The notes: a model not told the origin generated them from the letters alone. 19,264 nt of DNA from an uncultured Bacteroides sp. (GCA_900766005.1 CAAFTU010000060.1:1-19264), one strand, 5' to 3'. Counted from the first letter of the stretch, positions 6,301-15,330 are shown. Program-made: numbers and translations.

Positions 6301-7932
6301 ATGAAAAAAAGTTCGGTTTTACTCTTTCTCTTTTCTTTAGTGGGAATTTTGCCGTCAGTGGCTTCAGACACCCTTTTTGTGCGCGAAACGCAGATTCCAG
6401 TGCTGATTGAGCGGCAGGACAATGTCCTTTTTATGATGCGTATGCATGCCACCGGGAGCCGTGTGCTCGATGAGGTGGTGCTTCAGTTTGGCAAGGAGGT
6501 ACCCTTGTCGGATATCCAGGCGGTGAAACTGTATTACAGTGGCACGGAGGCCCGTCAGGACTACGGTAAGAACCGTTTTGCTCCTGTGGAGTACATCACC
6601 AGTTTCACGCCGGGCAAGACGCTGGTGGCCAACCCGTCTTATTCGGTCAACCGGGCACAGGTGGACCGTCCCGGCCGCAGGGTCGTGCTCCGTGCACAGC
6701 AGCCGCTTTTCCCGGGGCTCAACTATTTCTGGGTGAGCTTGCAGATGAAGCCCGATGCTTCGCTCTACAGCAAGGTGTCGGCACGCATCGAGTCGGTGAA
6801 GGTCGACGGCAAGCCGGGATTGTGCAGCGTGGTGTCTCCCGAGGGCATCGAGCACCGCATGGCTGTCGGCGTGCGTCATGCCGGCGATGACGGTTCGGCT
6901 GCTTTCCGCATTCCGGGACTGGTGACGACCAACCAGGGTACGCTGCTCGGGGTGTATGATGTGCGCTACAACAACAGTGTGGATTTGCAGGAACACGTGG
7001 ATGTGGGCTTGAGCCGCAGTACCGACGGTGGCAAGACGTGGGAGAAGATGCGTTTGCCTTTGTCGTTTGGCCAGACGGGCGGCTTGCCGGCTGCTCAGAA
7101 CGGGGTGGGCGACCCTTCCATCCTGGTGGATACGAAGACGAACACGGTGTGGGTGGTAGCTGCCTGGACGCACGGCATGGGCAACCAGCGTGCGTGGTGG
7201 AGCTCGCACCCGGGCATGGACCGCAACCATACGGCGCAGCTGGTGATGGCGAAGAGCACCGACGACGGCAAGACGTGGTCGGAACCGATCAACATCACGG
7301 AGCAGGTGAAGGATCCTTCGTGGTACTTCCTCTTGCAGGGACCGGGCCGGGGCATCACGATGGACGACGGCACTCTGGTGTTCCCCATCCAGTTTATCGA
7401 TTCTACTCGCGTGCCCAATGCCGGTGTGATGTACAGCAAGGACCGGGGCACTACCTGGAAGATCCATCAGCTGGCACGCACCAACACTACCGAGGCGCAG
7501 GTGGCTGAGGTGGAACCGGGGGTACTGATGCTCAACATGCGCGACAACCGCGGCGGCAGCCGGGCGGTGTCGGTGACGAAGGACCTGGGCCGCACGTGGA
7601 CCGAGCATCCTTCTTCCCGCAAGGCGTTGCAGGAGCCGGTGTGCATGGCCAGCCTCATTCATGTGAAGGCAGCGGACAATGCATTGGGCAAGGACTTGCT
7701 GCTGTTCTCCAACCCCAACACCACGAAAGACCGTCATCACATCACGGTGAAGGCGAGCCTGGACGGCGGACTGACTTGGCTGCCCGAACATCAGGTGATG
7801 CTCGATGAGGGCCATGGCTGGGGATATACTTGCCTCACGATGATTGACAAGGACACGGTGGGCATTCTGTATGAGAGCAGTGTGGCTCACATGACGTTCC
7901 AGGCCATTCCGCTGACCGATCTCGTGAAGTAA
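6301..7932 (+). CDS. nanH: Exo-alpha-sialidase, GH33
   Basis: Releases terminal sialic acid from host glycoproteins and glycolipids. The ATG at 6301 starts a signal peptide (MKKSSVLLFLFSLVGILPSV, cleavage near ASD) and gives 543 residues, the length I recall for Bacteroides sialidases. An in-frame ATG at 6283 would only lengthen the leader. Residues about 25-180 are the N-terminal beta domain; the six-bladed propeller follows. It has the FRIP motif (202-205, with the first arginine of the sialate-binding triad) and five Asp boxes of S/T-x-D-x-G-x-T-W type near 240-247, 319-326, 379-386, 426-433 and 486-493. GWGYTCLTMI and GILYES near the C terminus carry the conserved active-site tyrosine region. 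It heads the rightward run of glycosidases, with a promoter at 6242. Confidence 0.95.
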   Translation: MKKSSVLLFLFSLVGILPSVASDTLFVRETQIPVLIERQDNVLFMMRMHATGSRVLDEVVLQFGKEVPLSDIQAVKLYYSGTEARQDYGKNRFAPVEYITSFTPGKTLVANPSYSVNRAQVDRPGRRVVLRAQQPLFPGLNYFWVSLQMKPDASLYSKVSARIESVKVDGKPGLCSVVSPEGIEHRMAVGVRHAGDDGSAAFRIPGLVTTNQGTLLGVYDVRYNNSVDLQEHVDVGLSRSTDGGKTWEKMRLPLSFGQTGGLPAAQNGVGDPSILVDTKTNTVWVVAAWTHGMGNQRAWWSSHPGMDRNHTAQLVMAKSTDDGKTWSEPINITEQVKDPSWYFLLQGPGRGITMDDGTLVFPIQFIDSTRVPNAGVMYSKDRGTTWKIHQLARTNTTEAQVAEVEPGVLMLNMRDNRGGSRAVSVTKDLGRTWTEHPSSRKALQEPVCMASLIHVKAADNALGKDLLLFSNPNTTKDRHHITVKASLDGGLTWLPEHQVMLDEGHGWGYTCLTMIDKDTVGILYESSVAHMTFQAIPLTDLVK

Positions 7933-8027
7933 GCGGCCTTGCCGATTGGGTGGAGTAAGTGGCTTTGCCTTTTTCATGGAGTAAGTGGCTTTGCTGATTT
8001 CATGAAGCAAGCGGCATGGCCGTCTCG
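7905..8027 (+). repeat. 26-bp imperfect tandem repeats at the 3' end of nanH
   Basis: Units at 7931-7956, 7957-7982 and 7983-8008, plus a partial fourth at 8009-8027, share the pattern AAGYGGCNTTGCC...TGRAGY. The last 26 bases before them (7905-7930), which end in the first base of the nanH stop, match in the second half (CCGAT..... and GTGAAGT). The array looks like duplication of the gene's own end. It fills most of the gap to the beta-mannosidase gene (7933-8064), where I see no terminator or promoter. Confidence 0.7.
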
Positions 8028-8064
8028 TTTATTTTGAAACCACTAATACGTTTACGCTTTGTTT

Positions 8065-10677
8065 ATGATGAATCAGAATACTGGTAGGAAGTCGCGGATG
8101 CTGTGCGGGCTGCTGTGCTGTTGCTCGCTCTCGCTGGCGCAGCATCCGGCTACTTCGGAGGTGATGGCCCTTCATTCGGGTTGGGAGTTTACGCAGGTGG
8201 GCACCGACCACTGGCGTCCGGCGGAAGTGCCGGGCACGGTGCATCAGGACCTCATCCGGCATGAGTTGCTTCCCAATCCTTTCTTCGGCACCAATGAGCA
8301 GAAGATTCAGTGGGTGGAAAATGAAGACTGGGGGTATCGCACTTCTTTTCAGGTGTCGGCCGAGCAGCTGAAGCGCGACGGGGCGCAGCTGGTCTTTGAG
8401 GGGCTCGACACGTATGCCGATGTTTATCTCAACGGGTCGCTGCTGTTGCGGGCCGACAATATGTTTGTGGGTTACACGCTTTCTGTCAAGGAGTTTTTGC
8501 ACGAGGGCGAGAACCTGCTCTATGTTTATTTCCATTCGCCCATCCGGCAGACGTTGCCGCAGCTGGGGTCCAACGGGTTCAATTACCCGGCGGACAACGA
8601 CCACCACGAGAAGCGGCTCAGTGTGTTCTCGCGCAAGGCGCCCTATAGCTACGGGTGGGACTGGGGCATCCGGATGGTGACCAGTGGTATCTGGCGGCCG
8701 GTGACGCTCCGTTTCTTCGATGCGGCTACCATCGATGATTACCACGTGAAGCAGGAGTCGCTCACCGATGAGCGTGCCATGGTGGAGAACGAACTGGAGA
8801 TCAATAACATCCTTTCCGAGCCGGTGCAGGCGGAGGTGAAGGTGGGCATCTCGCTCAAGGGGGCAGAGGTGGCTACGCTCAGCCGTCCGTTCACGCTGCA
8901 GCCGGGTGTCAACCGCATCAGTCTGCCGGTCGATGTCTTGTCGCCCCGGCGCTGGATGCCCAACGGGTGGGGGGAACCCACGCTCTATGATTTCACGGCT
9001 CAGGTGGTGGTCAACCGCCGGGTGGTGGACCAGAAGCAGCACCGCATCGGTTTTCGCACGGTGCGCCTGGTCAACGAGAAGGATGAGCATGGCGAGTCTT
9101 TCTATTTTGAGGTCAACGGTCTCCCGCTGTTTGCCAAGGGAGCCAACTATATTCCGCAGGACCCGCTCCTGCCTTCGGTCACCGAGGAGCGCTACCGCAC
9201 GCTGTTCCGCGACATCCGCGAGGCGAACATGAATGTCATCCGGGTGTGGGGCGGCGGCACGTATGAGGACGACCGCTTCTATGAGCTGGCCGATGAGAAC
9301 GGCATTCTCATCTGGCAGGACTTTATGTTTGCCTGTACGCCTTATCCTGCCGGACCCACCTTTCTCAAGCGGGTGGCTCAGGAGGCCGATTACAACATCC
9401 GCCGCTTGCGCAACCATCCTTCGCTGGCGATGTGGTGCGGCAACAACGAGATTCTCGAGGCTCTGAAGTACTGGGGCTATCAGAAGAAATATTCGCCGGG
9501 CATCTACCAGCGCATGCTGGCCAGCTACGACAAGCTGTTCCACGAGGTGCTGCCCTCCCGCGTGAAGCTGTGGGATCCCGACCGCTTTTACATTCACAGT
9601 TCGCCTTATTTTGCCAACTGGGGCCGTCCGGAGTCGTGGTCTGTCGGCGACAGCCACAACTGGGGGGTGTGGTACGGGCAGAAGCCTTTCGAGTCGCTCG
9701 ACGAGGACATCCCCCGTTTCATGAGCGAGTTCGGCTTCCAGTCGTTCCCGGAGATGAAGACCATCGCGATGTTTGCCTCGCCGGACGACTATGAGATTGA
9801 GTCGGAGGTGATGAATGCGCATCAGAAGAGCAGCATCGGCAATCACCTCATCCGCACATATATGGAGCGCGACTATCACCTGCCTGCTAAGTTTGAGGAC
9901 TTTGTGTATGTGGGTCTGGTGCTGCAGGGGCAGGGCATCCGCCGCGGACTGGAGGCGCACCGCCGTCACCGTCCTTACTGCATGGGCTCGCTCTACTGGC
10001 AGCTCAATGACAGCTGGCCGGTGGTGTCGTGGTCGAGCATCGACTACTACGGCAACTGGAAGGCGCTGCATTACCAGGCTCGCCGGGCGTTTGCGCCGCT
10101 GCATCTCAATCCGCTGCAGCAGGCCGACAGTCTGTCGGTCTACTTGCTGTCCGATCTCACGCAGGCTCAGGAGAAACTTTCGCTCACGATGGAGGTGCGC
10201 ACCTTCAACGGCAAGCGCAAGGGCAAGCCGGTGCGTCTCACCGACCTCTCCATTCCTGCCAACACGTCGCAGCTGTTGTGCTCCACGCCGCTCTCGCCGC
10301 TCTTCCGGGAGGAGAATGAGCTCAGCGAGGATGACCGCCGCCGCTGCTACCTGCTGCTCACGCTGAAAGATGCCGAGGGCGAGGTGCTGGAGCAGGCGGT
10401 GCATTTCTTCGCCAAGCCGAAGGAACTCGATCTGCCCGAAGTCGCAGTGGAATGGAAGGTGAAGCAGACCGACGGGCAGTGTGAGCTCACGCTGCAGACC
10501 GACCAGCTGGCGAAGGATGTCTTTATCGAGGTGCCCTTGCAGGGCGTGCGCTTCAGCGACAACTTCTTCGATCTGTTGCCGGGCGAACGCAGGAAGGTGA
10601 TCATCACCTCGCCGCAGATCCGGGCAGACGAGCCGTTGCCGTTCACTGTCCGCCACTTGCGTCAGACCTATCCCTGA
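8065..10677 (+). CDS. Beta-mannosidase, GH2
   Basis: Exo-acting glycosidase that removes beta-linked mannose from non-reducing ends, for example the Man-beta-1,4-GlcNAc core of N-glycans. From the ATG at 8065 it has 870 residues, close to characterised Bacteroides family 2 beta-mannosidases. A signal peptide is likely (GLLCCCSLSLAQ, cut near residue 30), so it is probably periplasmic. Domains in order: sugar-binding jelly roll (about 35-210), Ig-like domain (about 225-330), catalytic TIM barrel (about 335-640), then two beta domains. The acid/base is Glu462 in WCGNNE and the nucleophile Glu555 in FMSEFGFQS; WGYRTSF and the VRVWGGGTYE strand are also typical of mannosidases over galactosidases. 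It follows nanH after the 26-bp repeat and is probably co-transcribed. The frame opens at a TTG (8059), but the ATG is the better start. Confidence 0.93.
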   Translation: MMNQNTGRKSRMLCGLLCCCSLSLAQHPATSEVMALHSGWEFTQVGTDHWRPAEVPGTVHQDLIRHELLPNPFFGTNEQKIQWVENEDWGYRTSFQVSAEQLKRDGAQLVFEGLDTYADVYLNGSLLLRADNMFVGYTLSVKEFLHEGENLLYVYFHSPIRQTLPQLGSNGFNYPADNDHHEKRLSVFSRKAPYSYGWDWGIRMVTSGIWRPVTLRFFDAATIDDYHVKQESLTDERAMVENELEINNILSEPVQAEVKVGISLKGAEVATLSRPFTLQPGVNRISLPVDVLSPRRWMPNGWGEPTLYDFTAQVVVNRRVVDQKQHRIGFRTVRLVNEKDEHGESFYFEVNGLPLFAKGANYIPQDPLLPSVTEERYRTLFRDIREANMNVIRVWGGGTYEDDRFYELADENGILIWQDFMFACTPYPAGPTFLKRVAQEADYNIRRLRNHPSLAMWCGNNEILEALKYWGYQKKYSPGIYQRMLASYDKLFHEVLPSRVKLWDPDRFYIHSSPYFANWGRPESWSVGDSHNWGVWYGQKPFESLDEDIPRFMSEFGFQSFPEMKTIAMFASPDDYEIESEVMNAHQKSSIGNHLIRTYMERDYHLPAKFEDFVYVGLVLQGQGIRRGLEAHRRHRPYCMGSLYWQLNDSWPVVSWSSIDYYGNWKALHYQARRAFAPLHLNPLQQADSLSVYLLSDLTQAQEKLSLTMEVRTFNGKRKGKPVRLTDLSIPANTSQLLCSTPLSPLFREENELSEDDRRRCYLLLTLKDAEGEVLEQAVHFFAKPKELDLPEVAVEWKVKQTDGQCELTLQTDQLAKDVFIEVPLQGVRFSDNFFDLLPGERRKVIITSPQIRADEPLPFTVRHLRQTYP

Positions 10678-10707
10678 TGCCGGCGGCTGGGGCTGCCCCC
10701 TGACTGT

Positions 10708-10764
10708 GACAACAGTTTTTTGGTAACACTTTTTGTAACACTATTTTTTGACAACACTTTTTTA
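10708..10764. repeat. Four T-rich imperfect tandem repeats upstream of the GH20 genes
   Basis: Four units of 13-15 bases (10708-10722, 10723-10735, 10736-10750, 10751-10764) follow the pattern (G)RYAACASTTTTTTG. They occupy the 115-base gap between beta-mannosidase and the first GH20 gene and supply several TTTG boxes like the -33 promoter element. No exact TAnnTTTG is paired with them. Confidence 0.65.
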
Positions 10765-10792
10765 AAAACAATTTAATACTTAATTATTCATT

Positions 10793-13114
10793 ATGAAACC
10801 ACTATTAAAATGGACCGGATGTCTGGCGGCAGGCCTGTTGGCTTCGTGCCAGTCGTCGGTGGAGCAAGCTGACTACCAGGTGATTCCTATGCCGCACGAG
10901 ATCGTAGCAGCCCAAGGTTCGCCTTTCGTTCTCAAGAGCGGGGTGAAAATTCTCTATCCCGAAGGCAATGCCCAGATGCAGCGCAATGCCGAGTTGCTGG
11001 CTGAATACCTGAAGACGGCGACGGGGAAAGACTTTGCCGTGGAGGCAGGTACCGAAGGAAAGAATGCCATCGTGCTGGCGTTGGGCGTTGACAACAAGAA
11101 CCCCGAAGCGTATGAGCTGAAGGTAGCTGGCGAGGGAGTCACGGTGAAGGGTGCCACCGAAGCCGGTGTGTTCTACGGCATCCAGACGTTGCGCAAATCG
11201 CTGCCGGTGGCCGTAGGTGCCAACATCTCGCTTCCGGCGGTCGACATCAAGGATGCGCCGCGTTTTGCTTACCGCGGTGCCCACTTCGACACCAGCCGTC
11301 ACTTCTTCACGGTCGACGAGGTGAAGACCTACATCGACATGCTGGCGTTGCACAACATGAACCGCATGCACTGGCACTTCACCGAAGACCAGGGCTGGCG
11401 CATTGAAATCAAGAAATATCCCAAGCTCACCGAAATCGGTTCCAAGCGTTCCGAAACGGTGATCGGTAAGAACTCCGGCAAGTACGATGGCGTTCCGCAC
11501 GAAGGTTTCTACACGCAGGAGGAAGCCAAGGAGATTGTGAAGTATGCAGCCGAACGCTTCATCACGGTGATTCCCGAAATCGATATCCCGGGCCACATGC
11601 AGGCGGCGCTGGCGTCTTATCCCGAACTCGGTTGCACCGGCGGTCCGTATGAAGTATGGAAGATGTGGGGCGTTTCCGAAGACGTGCTCTGCATCGGCAA
11701 CGACCAGTCGCTCAAGTTCCTCGAAGACGTGTTTGCCGAACTCATCGAGATCTTCCCGTCGGAATACATCCACATCGGTGGCGACGAATGTCCCAAGGTA
11801 CGCTGGGCACAGTGTCCCAAGTGCCAGGCACGCATCAAGCAGCTCGGCTTGAAGTCGGATGCCAAGCACACCAAGGAAGAGCGTCTGCAGAGCTATGTCA
11901 TCTCTCACGTAGAGAAGTTCCTCAACGAACGCGGCCGTCAGATCATCGGCTGGGATGAAATCCTCGAAGGCGGATTGGCTCCCAACGCCACGGTGATGTC
12001 CTGGCGCGGTGAGGGCGGCGGTATCGAGGCTGCCAAGCAGCACCACGATGTCATCATGACGCCCAACACGTACCTCTATTTCGACTATTACCAGAGCAAG
12101 GACACCGACAACGAACCGTTGGCCATCGGCGGCTATCTCCCGGTAGAGCGCGTCTACAGCTACGAACCGATGCCGAAGTCGCTCACACCCGACGAGCAGA
12201 AGTACATCAAGGGGGTACAGGCCAACCTGTGGACCGAGTACATTCCTACCTTCTCTCATGCACAGTACATGGTATTGCCGCGCTGGGCTGCCCTGGCCGA
12301 AGTGCAGTGGTCGGCTCCGGAGAAGAAAGACTATGCCAACTTCCTCTCTCGTCTGCCGCGTCTCATCCAGTGGTATGATGCCGAAGGCTACAACTACGCG
12401 AAGCATGTGTTCGACGTAACGGCTGAGTTCACTCCGAACACTACCGACGGTACGCTCGACATCACGCTCAATACCCTCGACGATGCCCCCATCCACTACA
12501 CCCTCGACGGCAGCGAGCCCACAGCGGCTTCTCCGCGTGCCGAAGGCGTGGTGAAGGTGAAAGAGAACGCTGTGTTCTCTGCCAAGGCTTTGCGCCCCAC
12601 AGGCGACAGCCGCGTGCTCACAGAGAAGATCTGTTTCAGCAAGTCGAGCATGAAGCCCATCGTGGCCAACCAGCCCGTCAACAACCAGTATAAGTTTAAA
12701 GGCGAGTCTACGCTGGTCGACGGACTGAAGGGCAACGGCAACTACAAGACGGGCCGCTGGATTGCTTTCTTCAAGAACGATATGGATGTCACTATCGACC
12801 TGCAGCAGCCCACGGAGATTTCCCGCGTGGCTCTCTCCACTTGTGTGGAAAAAGGCGACTGGGTGTTTGATGCCAGAGGACTCACCGTAGAAGTGTCGGC
12901 AGACGGCAAGAACTTCACGAAGGTGGCTTCCGAAAGCTATCCGGCGATGAAGGAAGACGATAAGAACGGGGTGTACCACCACGAGCTCACCTTCGATCCC
13001 GTGCAGGCACGCTACGTCCGCGTCATCGCACCTACCGAACAGAGCATGCCGGCATGGCACGGTGGCAAGGGCAGTCCCGCCTTCCTGTTTGTCGACGAAA
13101 TTGAAATCAACTAA
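10793..13114 (+). CDS. Beta-N-acetylhexosaminidase lipoprotein, GH20 with C-terminal F5/8-type domain
   Basis: Removes terminal beta-linked GlcNAc or GalNAc using the substrate's own acetamido group. A lipoprotein signal ends in the lipobox LASC with Cys19, so the mature protein is lipid-anchored at an outer or inner membrane face. Domains in order: GH20b (about 27-155), GH20 barrel (about 158-510) with YRGAHFDTSRHFF, MHWHFTEDQGWRIEIKKYP and the catalytic pair Asp331-Glu332 in HIGGDE; a chitobiase-C-like beta domain (about 560-625, IHYTLDGSEPTA); then an F5/8-type C carbohydrate-binding-like domain (about 630-773, LVDGLKGNGNYKTGRW). The 773-residue length suits this layout. It is followed after 17 bases by a second GH20 gene. 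Its glutamates are more often GAA than in the neighbouring glycosidases. Confidence 0.95.
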   Translation: MKPLLKWTGCLAAGLLASCQSSVEQADYQVIPMPHEIVAAQGSPFVLKSGVKILYPEGNAQMQRNAELLAEYLKTATGKDFAVEAGTEGKNAIVLALGVDNKNPEAYELKVAGEGVTVKGATEAGVFYGIQTLRKSLPVAVGANISLPAVDIKDAPRFAYRGAHFDTSRHFFTVDEVKTYIDMLALHNMNRMHWHFTEDQGWRIEIKKYPKLTEIGSKRSETVIGKNSGKYDGVPHEGFYTQEEAKEIVKYAAERFITVIPEIDIPGHMQAALASYPELGCTGGPYEVWKMWGVSEDVLCIGNDQSLKFLEDVFAELIEIFPSEYIHIGGDECPKVRWAQCPKCQARIKQLGLKSDAKHTKEERLQSYVISHVEKFLNERGRQIIGWDEILEGGLAPNATVMSWRGEGGGIEAAKQHHDVIMTPNTYLYFDYYQSKDTDNEPLAIGGYLPVERVYSYEPMPKSLTPDEQKYIKGVQANLWTEYIPTFSHAQYMVLPRWAALAEVQWSAPEKKDYANFLSRLPRLIQWYDAEGYNYAKHVFDVTAEFTPNTTDGTLDITLNTLDDAPIHYTLDGSEPTAASPRAEGVVKVKENAVFSAKALRPTGDSRVLTEKICFSKSSMKPIVANQPVNNQYKFKGESTLVDGLKGNGNYKTGRWIAFFKNDMDVTIDLQQPTEISRVALSTCVEKGDWVFDARGLTVEVSADGKNFTKVASESYPAMKEDDKNGVYHHELTFDPVQARYVRVIAPTEQSMPAWHGGKGSPAFLFVDEIEIN

Positions 13115-13131
13115 TCCCTTTGTGTAAAGAC

Positions 13132-15207
13132 ATGAAAATAAGAAACAGATATACGTATGTAGGTCTTTTCTTATGGGTTATCGGGATGTGCTTCGCGGCA
13201 CATCCCCTCCAAGCACAGTCCGTCACCCCGGTTCCCTTGAAGATGGAGCGGGGTACGGGCTTTTTTCAGCTTACGGAGGATACCCCATACGAGACCAACC
13301 TGCGGGGCAAGGATGCCCGCTGGCTTGCCCGCACCCTGCAGACCCTTCCCGTGCGCCTGATTCCCGCGAAGCAGGCAGCCGATGCCACACCGCGCCTCAC
13401 GCTGCGGCTTACCGATGCCAGTGCCGTCCTCTCGTCGCCGGAGAGCTACACCCTCTCCGTCACGCCCGACCACATCCGGGTGGAAGCCACTTCCGTCTCC
13501 GGACTCTTCTACGGCGTGCAGAGCTTAGGGCAGCTGGTCACTCCTGCCGGCACGGGTTTCACCGTTCCCGCTGTGGAAATTGAAGACACCCCCCGGCTGG
13601 CCTACCGCGGCTTCATGCTCGATGTGTCGCGCCACTTCTTCCCCAAGGAGTTTGTGAAGAAGCAGATCGATGCCCTGGCGCGCTACAAAATCAATCGCCT
13701 GCACCTGCACCTCACCGATGCAGCCGGCTGGCGCATTGAGATCAAGAAATATCCCCGCCTCACGCAGCTGGCTGCCTGGCGCAGCGGGGCCAACTGGAAG
13801 AGCTGGTGGAATGCCGACCGCCGCTACCTGCCCGAGGGCAGTGAGGGCGCTCATGGCGGCTACTACACCCGCGAGGACATCCGGGAGCTGGTGGACTATG
13901 CCCGCGAGCGGTGCATCACCATCGTGCCCGAAATCGAGATGCCTTCCCACTCCGAAGAGGTGCTCACGGCCTATCCCGAGCTGTCCTGCTCCGGCGAGCC
14001 CTACAAGAACGCTGATTTCTGTGTGGGCAACGAGCGCACCTTCACCTTCCTCCAGAACGTGCTCACCGAGGTGATGCAGCTCTTCCCCTCCGAATACATC
14101 CATATCGGCGGTGATGAGGCCGGCATGGGTGCCTGGAAGACCTGCCCCAAATGCCAGAAACGCATCCGTGACGAGCACCTCGACGGGGTGGAAGGGCTGC
14201 AGAGCTACCTTATCCACCGCATCGAGAAGTTCCTCAACCGCCACGGCCGTCACCTCCTCGGATGGGACGAGATCCTCAAGGGCGGACTGGCTCCCAATGC
14301 CACCGTCATGTCGTGGAGAGGAGAGGAGGGAGGCCTGGCTGCTGTCCGCTCCGGCCACCGTGCCGTGATGACTCCCGGCAGCCACTGCTACTTCGACGGT
14401 TACCAGGACGCACCGTCCACCCAGCCCGAAGCCATCGGCGGCTACCTGCCCCTGCAGAAGGTCTATGCCTACAACCCCGTGCCCGCCACGCTCACACCCG
14501 AGCAGGCGCCGCTCATTTACGGCGTGCAGGCCAACCTGTGGACCGAGTACATCCCGACGCCTGAGCATGTGGAATACATGATGTATCCCCGTGTGCTTGC
14601 CCTGGCCGAAGTGGCATGGTCGGCACCCGAGCGCAAGTCGTGGCCCGACTTCCGTAGCCGTGCCCTCCGCGAAACCGCCCTGCTCCGTGCAGCCGGCTAT
14701 CATCCCTTCGACCTCACGAAGGAAGTAGGACCCCGTCCCGCTTCCCTCCAGCCCGTCGACCACCTGGGCCGCGGCAAGAAGGTGATCTACAACGCCCCCT
14801 ACAGTCCGTCCTACCGGGCAGCCGGCGACGGTTCGCTCACCGACGGATGGCAGGGCGACTGGACCTACAGCGACGGCCGCTGGCAAGGATTCATCGGCAA
14901 AGACCGCCTCGATGTCACAGTCGACCTCGAGCAGCCCACCGACATCCACACCGTCAGCGCCTCCTTCCTCCAGGTAGCCGGTCCCGACGTGTTCCTGCCC
15001 GGTTCGGTCACCGTCTCCGTGTCCGATGACGGCGTCCACTTCACCCCGCTGCTGCAGCGCACCGCCGCCGTCAGCAAACAGCTGGTGGTGCAGTATCAGG
15101 ACATCACCTGGCACGGCAGTGCCCGCGGCCGCTACGTGCGCTATCAGGCCACAGCCGATCCCGCCGTGGGCGGATGGATCTTCACCGACGAAATCATCAT
15201 CCGCTGA
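13132..15207 (+). CDS. Beta-N-acetylhexosaminidase, GH20, second copy
   Basis: Paralogue of the preceding gene with the same reaction class. From the ATG at 13132 (691 residues) it starts with a signal peptide I read as cleavable (LFLWVIGMCFAAHPLQA, cut before QSV), with no lipobox, so it is probably periplasmic. Domains: GH20b (about 33-145), GH20 barrel (about 150-500) with YRGFMLDVSRHFF, LHLHLTDAAGWRIEIKKYP and catalytic Asp328-Glu329 in HIGGDE, then directly an F5/8-type domain (about 545-691, SLTDGWQGDWTYSDGRW). The chitobiase-C-like domain of its neighbour is missing. Shared strings such as GLAPNATVMSWRGE and VQANLWTEYIPT show common descent, but sequences have drifted enough to suggest different substrates. 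Same operon, 17 bases after the first GH20 stop, and ending at a strong terminator. Confidence 0.94.
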   Translation: MKIRNRYTYVGLFLWVIGMCFAAHPLQAQSVTPVPLKMERGTGFFQLTEDTPYETNLRGKDARWLARTLQTLPVRLIPAKQAADATPRLTLRLTDASAVLSSPESYTLSVTPDHIRVEATSVSGLFYGVQSLGQLVTPAGTGFTVPAVEIEDTPRLAYRGFMLDVSRHFFPKEFVKKQIDALARYKINRLHLHLTDAAGWRIEIKKYPRLTQLAAWRSGANWKSWWNADRRYLPEGSEGAHGGYYTREDIRELVDYARERCITIVPEIEMPSHSEEVLTAYPELSCSGEPYKNADFCVGNERTFTFLQNVLTEVMQLFPSEYIHIGGDEAGMGAWKTCPKCQKRIRDEHLDGVEGLQSYLIHRIEKFLNRHGRHLLGWDEILKGGLAPNATVMSWRGEEGGLAAVRSGHRAVMTPGSHCYFDGYQDAPSTQPEAIGGYLPLQKVYAYNPVPATLTPEQAPLIYGVQANLWTEYIPTPEHVEYMMYPRVLALAEVAWSAPERKSWPDFRSRALRETALLRAAGYHPFDLTKEVGPRPASLQPVDHLGRGKKVIYNAPYSPSYRAAGDGSLTDGWQGDWTYSDGRWQGFIGKDRLDVTVDLEQPTDIHTVSASFLQVAGPDVFLPGSVTVSVSDDGVHFTPLLQRTAAVSKQLVVQYQDITWHGSARGRYVRYQATADPAVGGWIFTDEIIIR

Positions 15208-15249
15208 TGGCAGCCGGAGCGAAGTCCGCACCTGCCAAAAAGGCATAAA

Positions 15250-15281
15250 AAAAGCGCTGCGATTCTTTTCGCAGCGCTTTT
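15250..15281. terminator. Bidirectional terminator between GH20 and dnaJ
   Basis: A perfect 13-bp stem (15250-15262 with 15269-15281, core GCGCTGCGA) with a six-base loop. It is flanked by A's on the left and T's on the right within the stem, so it can end transcription from both the glycosidase operon and the convergent grpE-dnaJ operon, whose stop is 49 bases away. Confidence 0.9.
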
Positions 15282-15330
15282 CTCTTATAAAAAACAGAAA
15301 ATCTTTCTCCTTTTCGGGGAGCACTTGATT

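Noticed and set aside
8051..8068. TACGCTTTG just before the beta-mannosidase as a promoter
   Set aside because: The spacing inside the element is one base too long and it lies only a few bases from the ATG, leaving no room for a leader.
8029..10656. An antisense open frame of 875 codons over nearly the whole beta-mannosidase gene, with similar ones over nanH, both GH20 genes and the ABC-F gene
   Set aside because: These arise because codons ending in C or G rarely create stop triplets on the opposite strand. The sense frames have clear family motifs; the antisense ones have arginine- and histidine-rich, motif-free translations.
13120..13131. TTG start four codons before the second GH20
   Set aside because: The ATG at 13132 gives a normal signal peptide; the extra residues add nothing recognisable.
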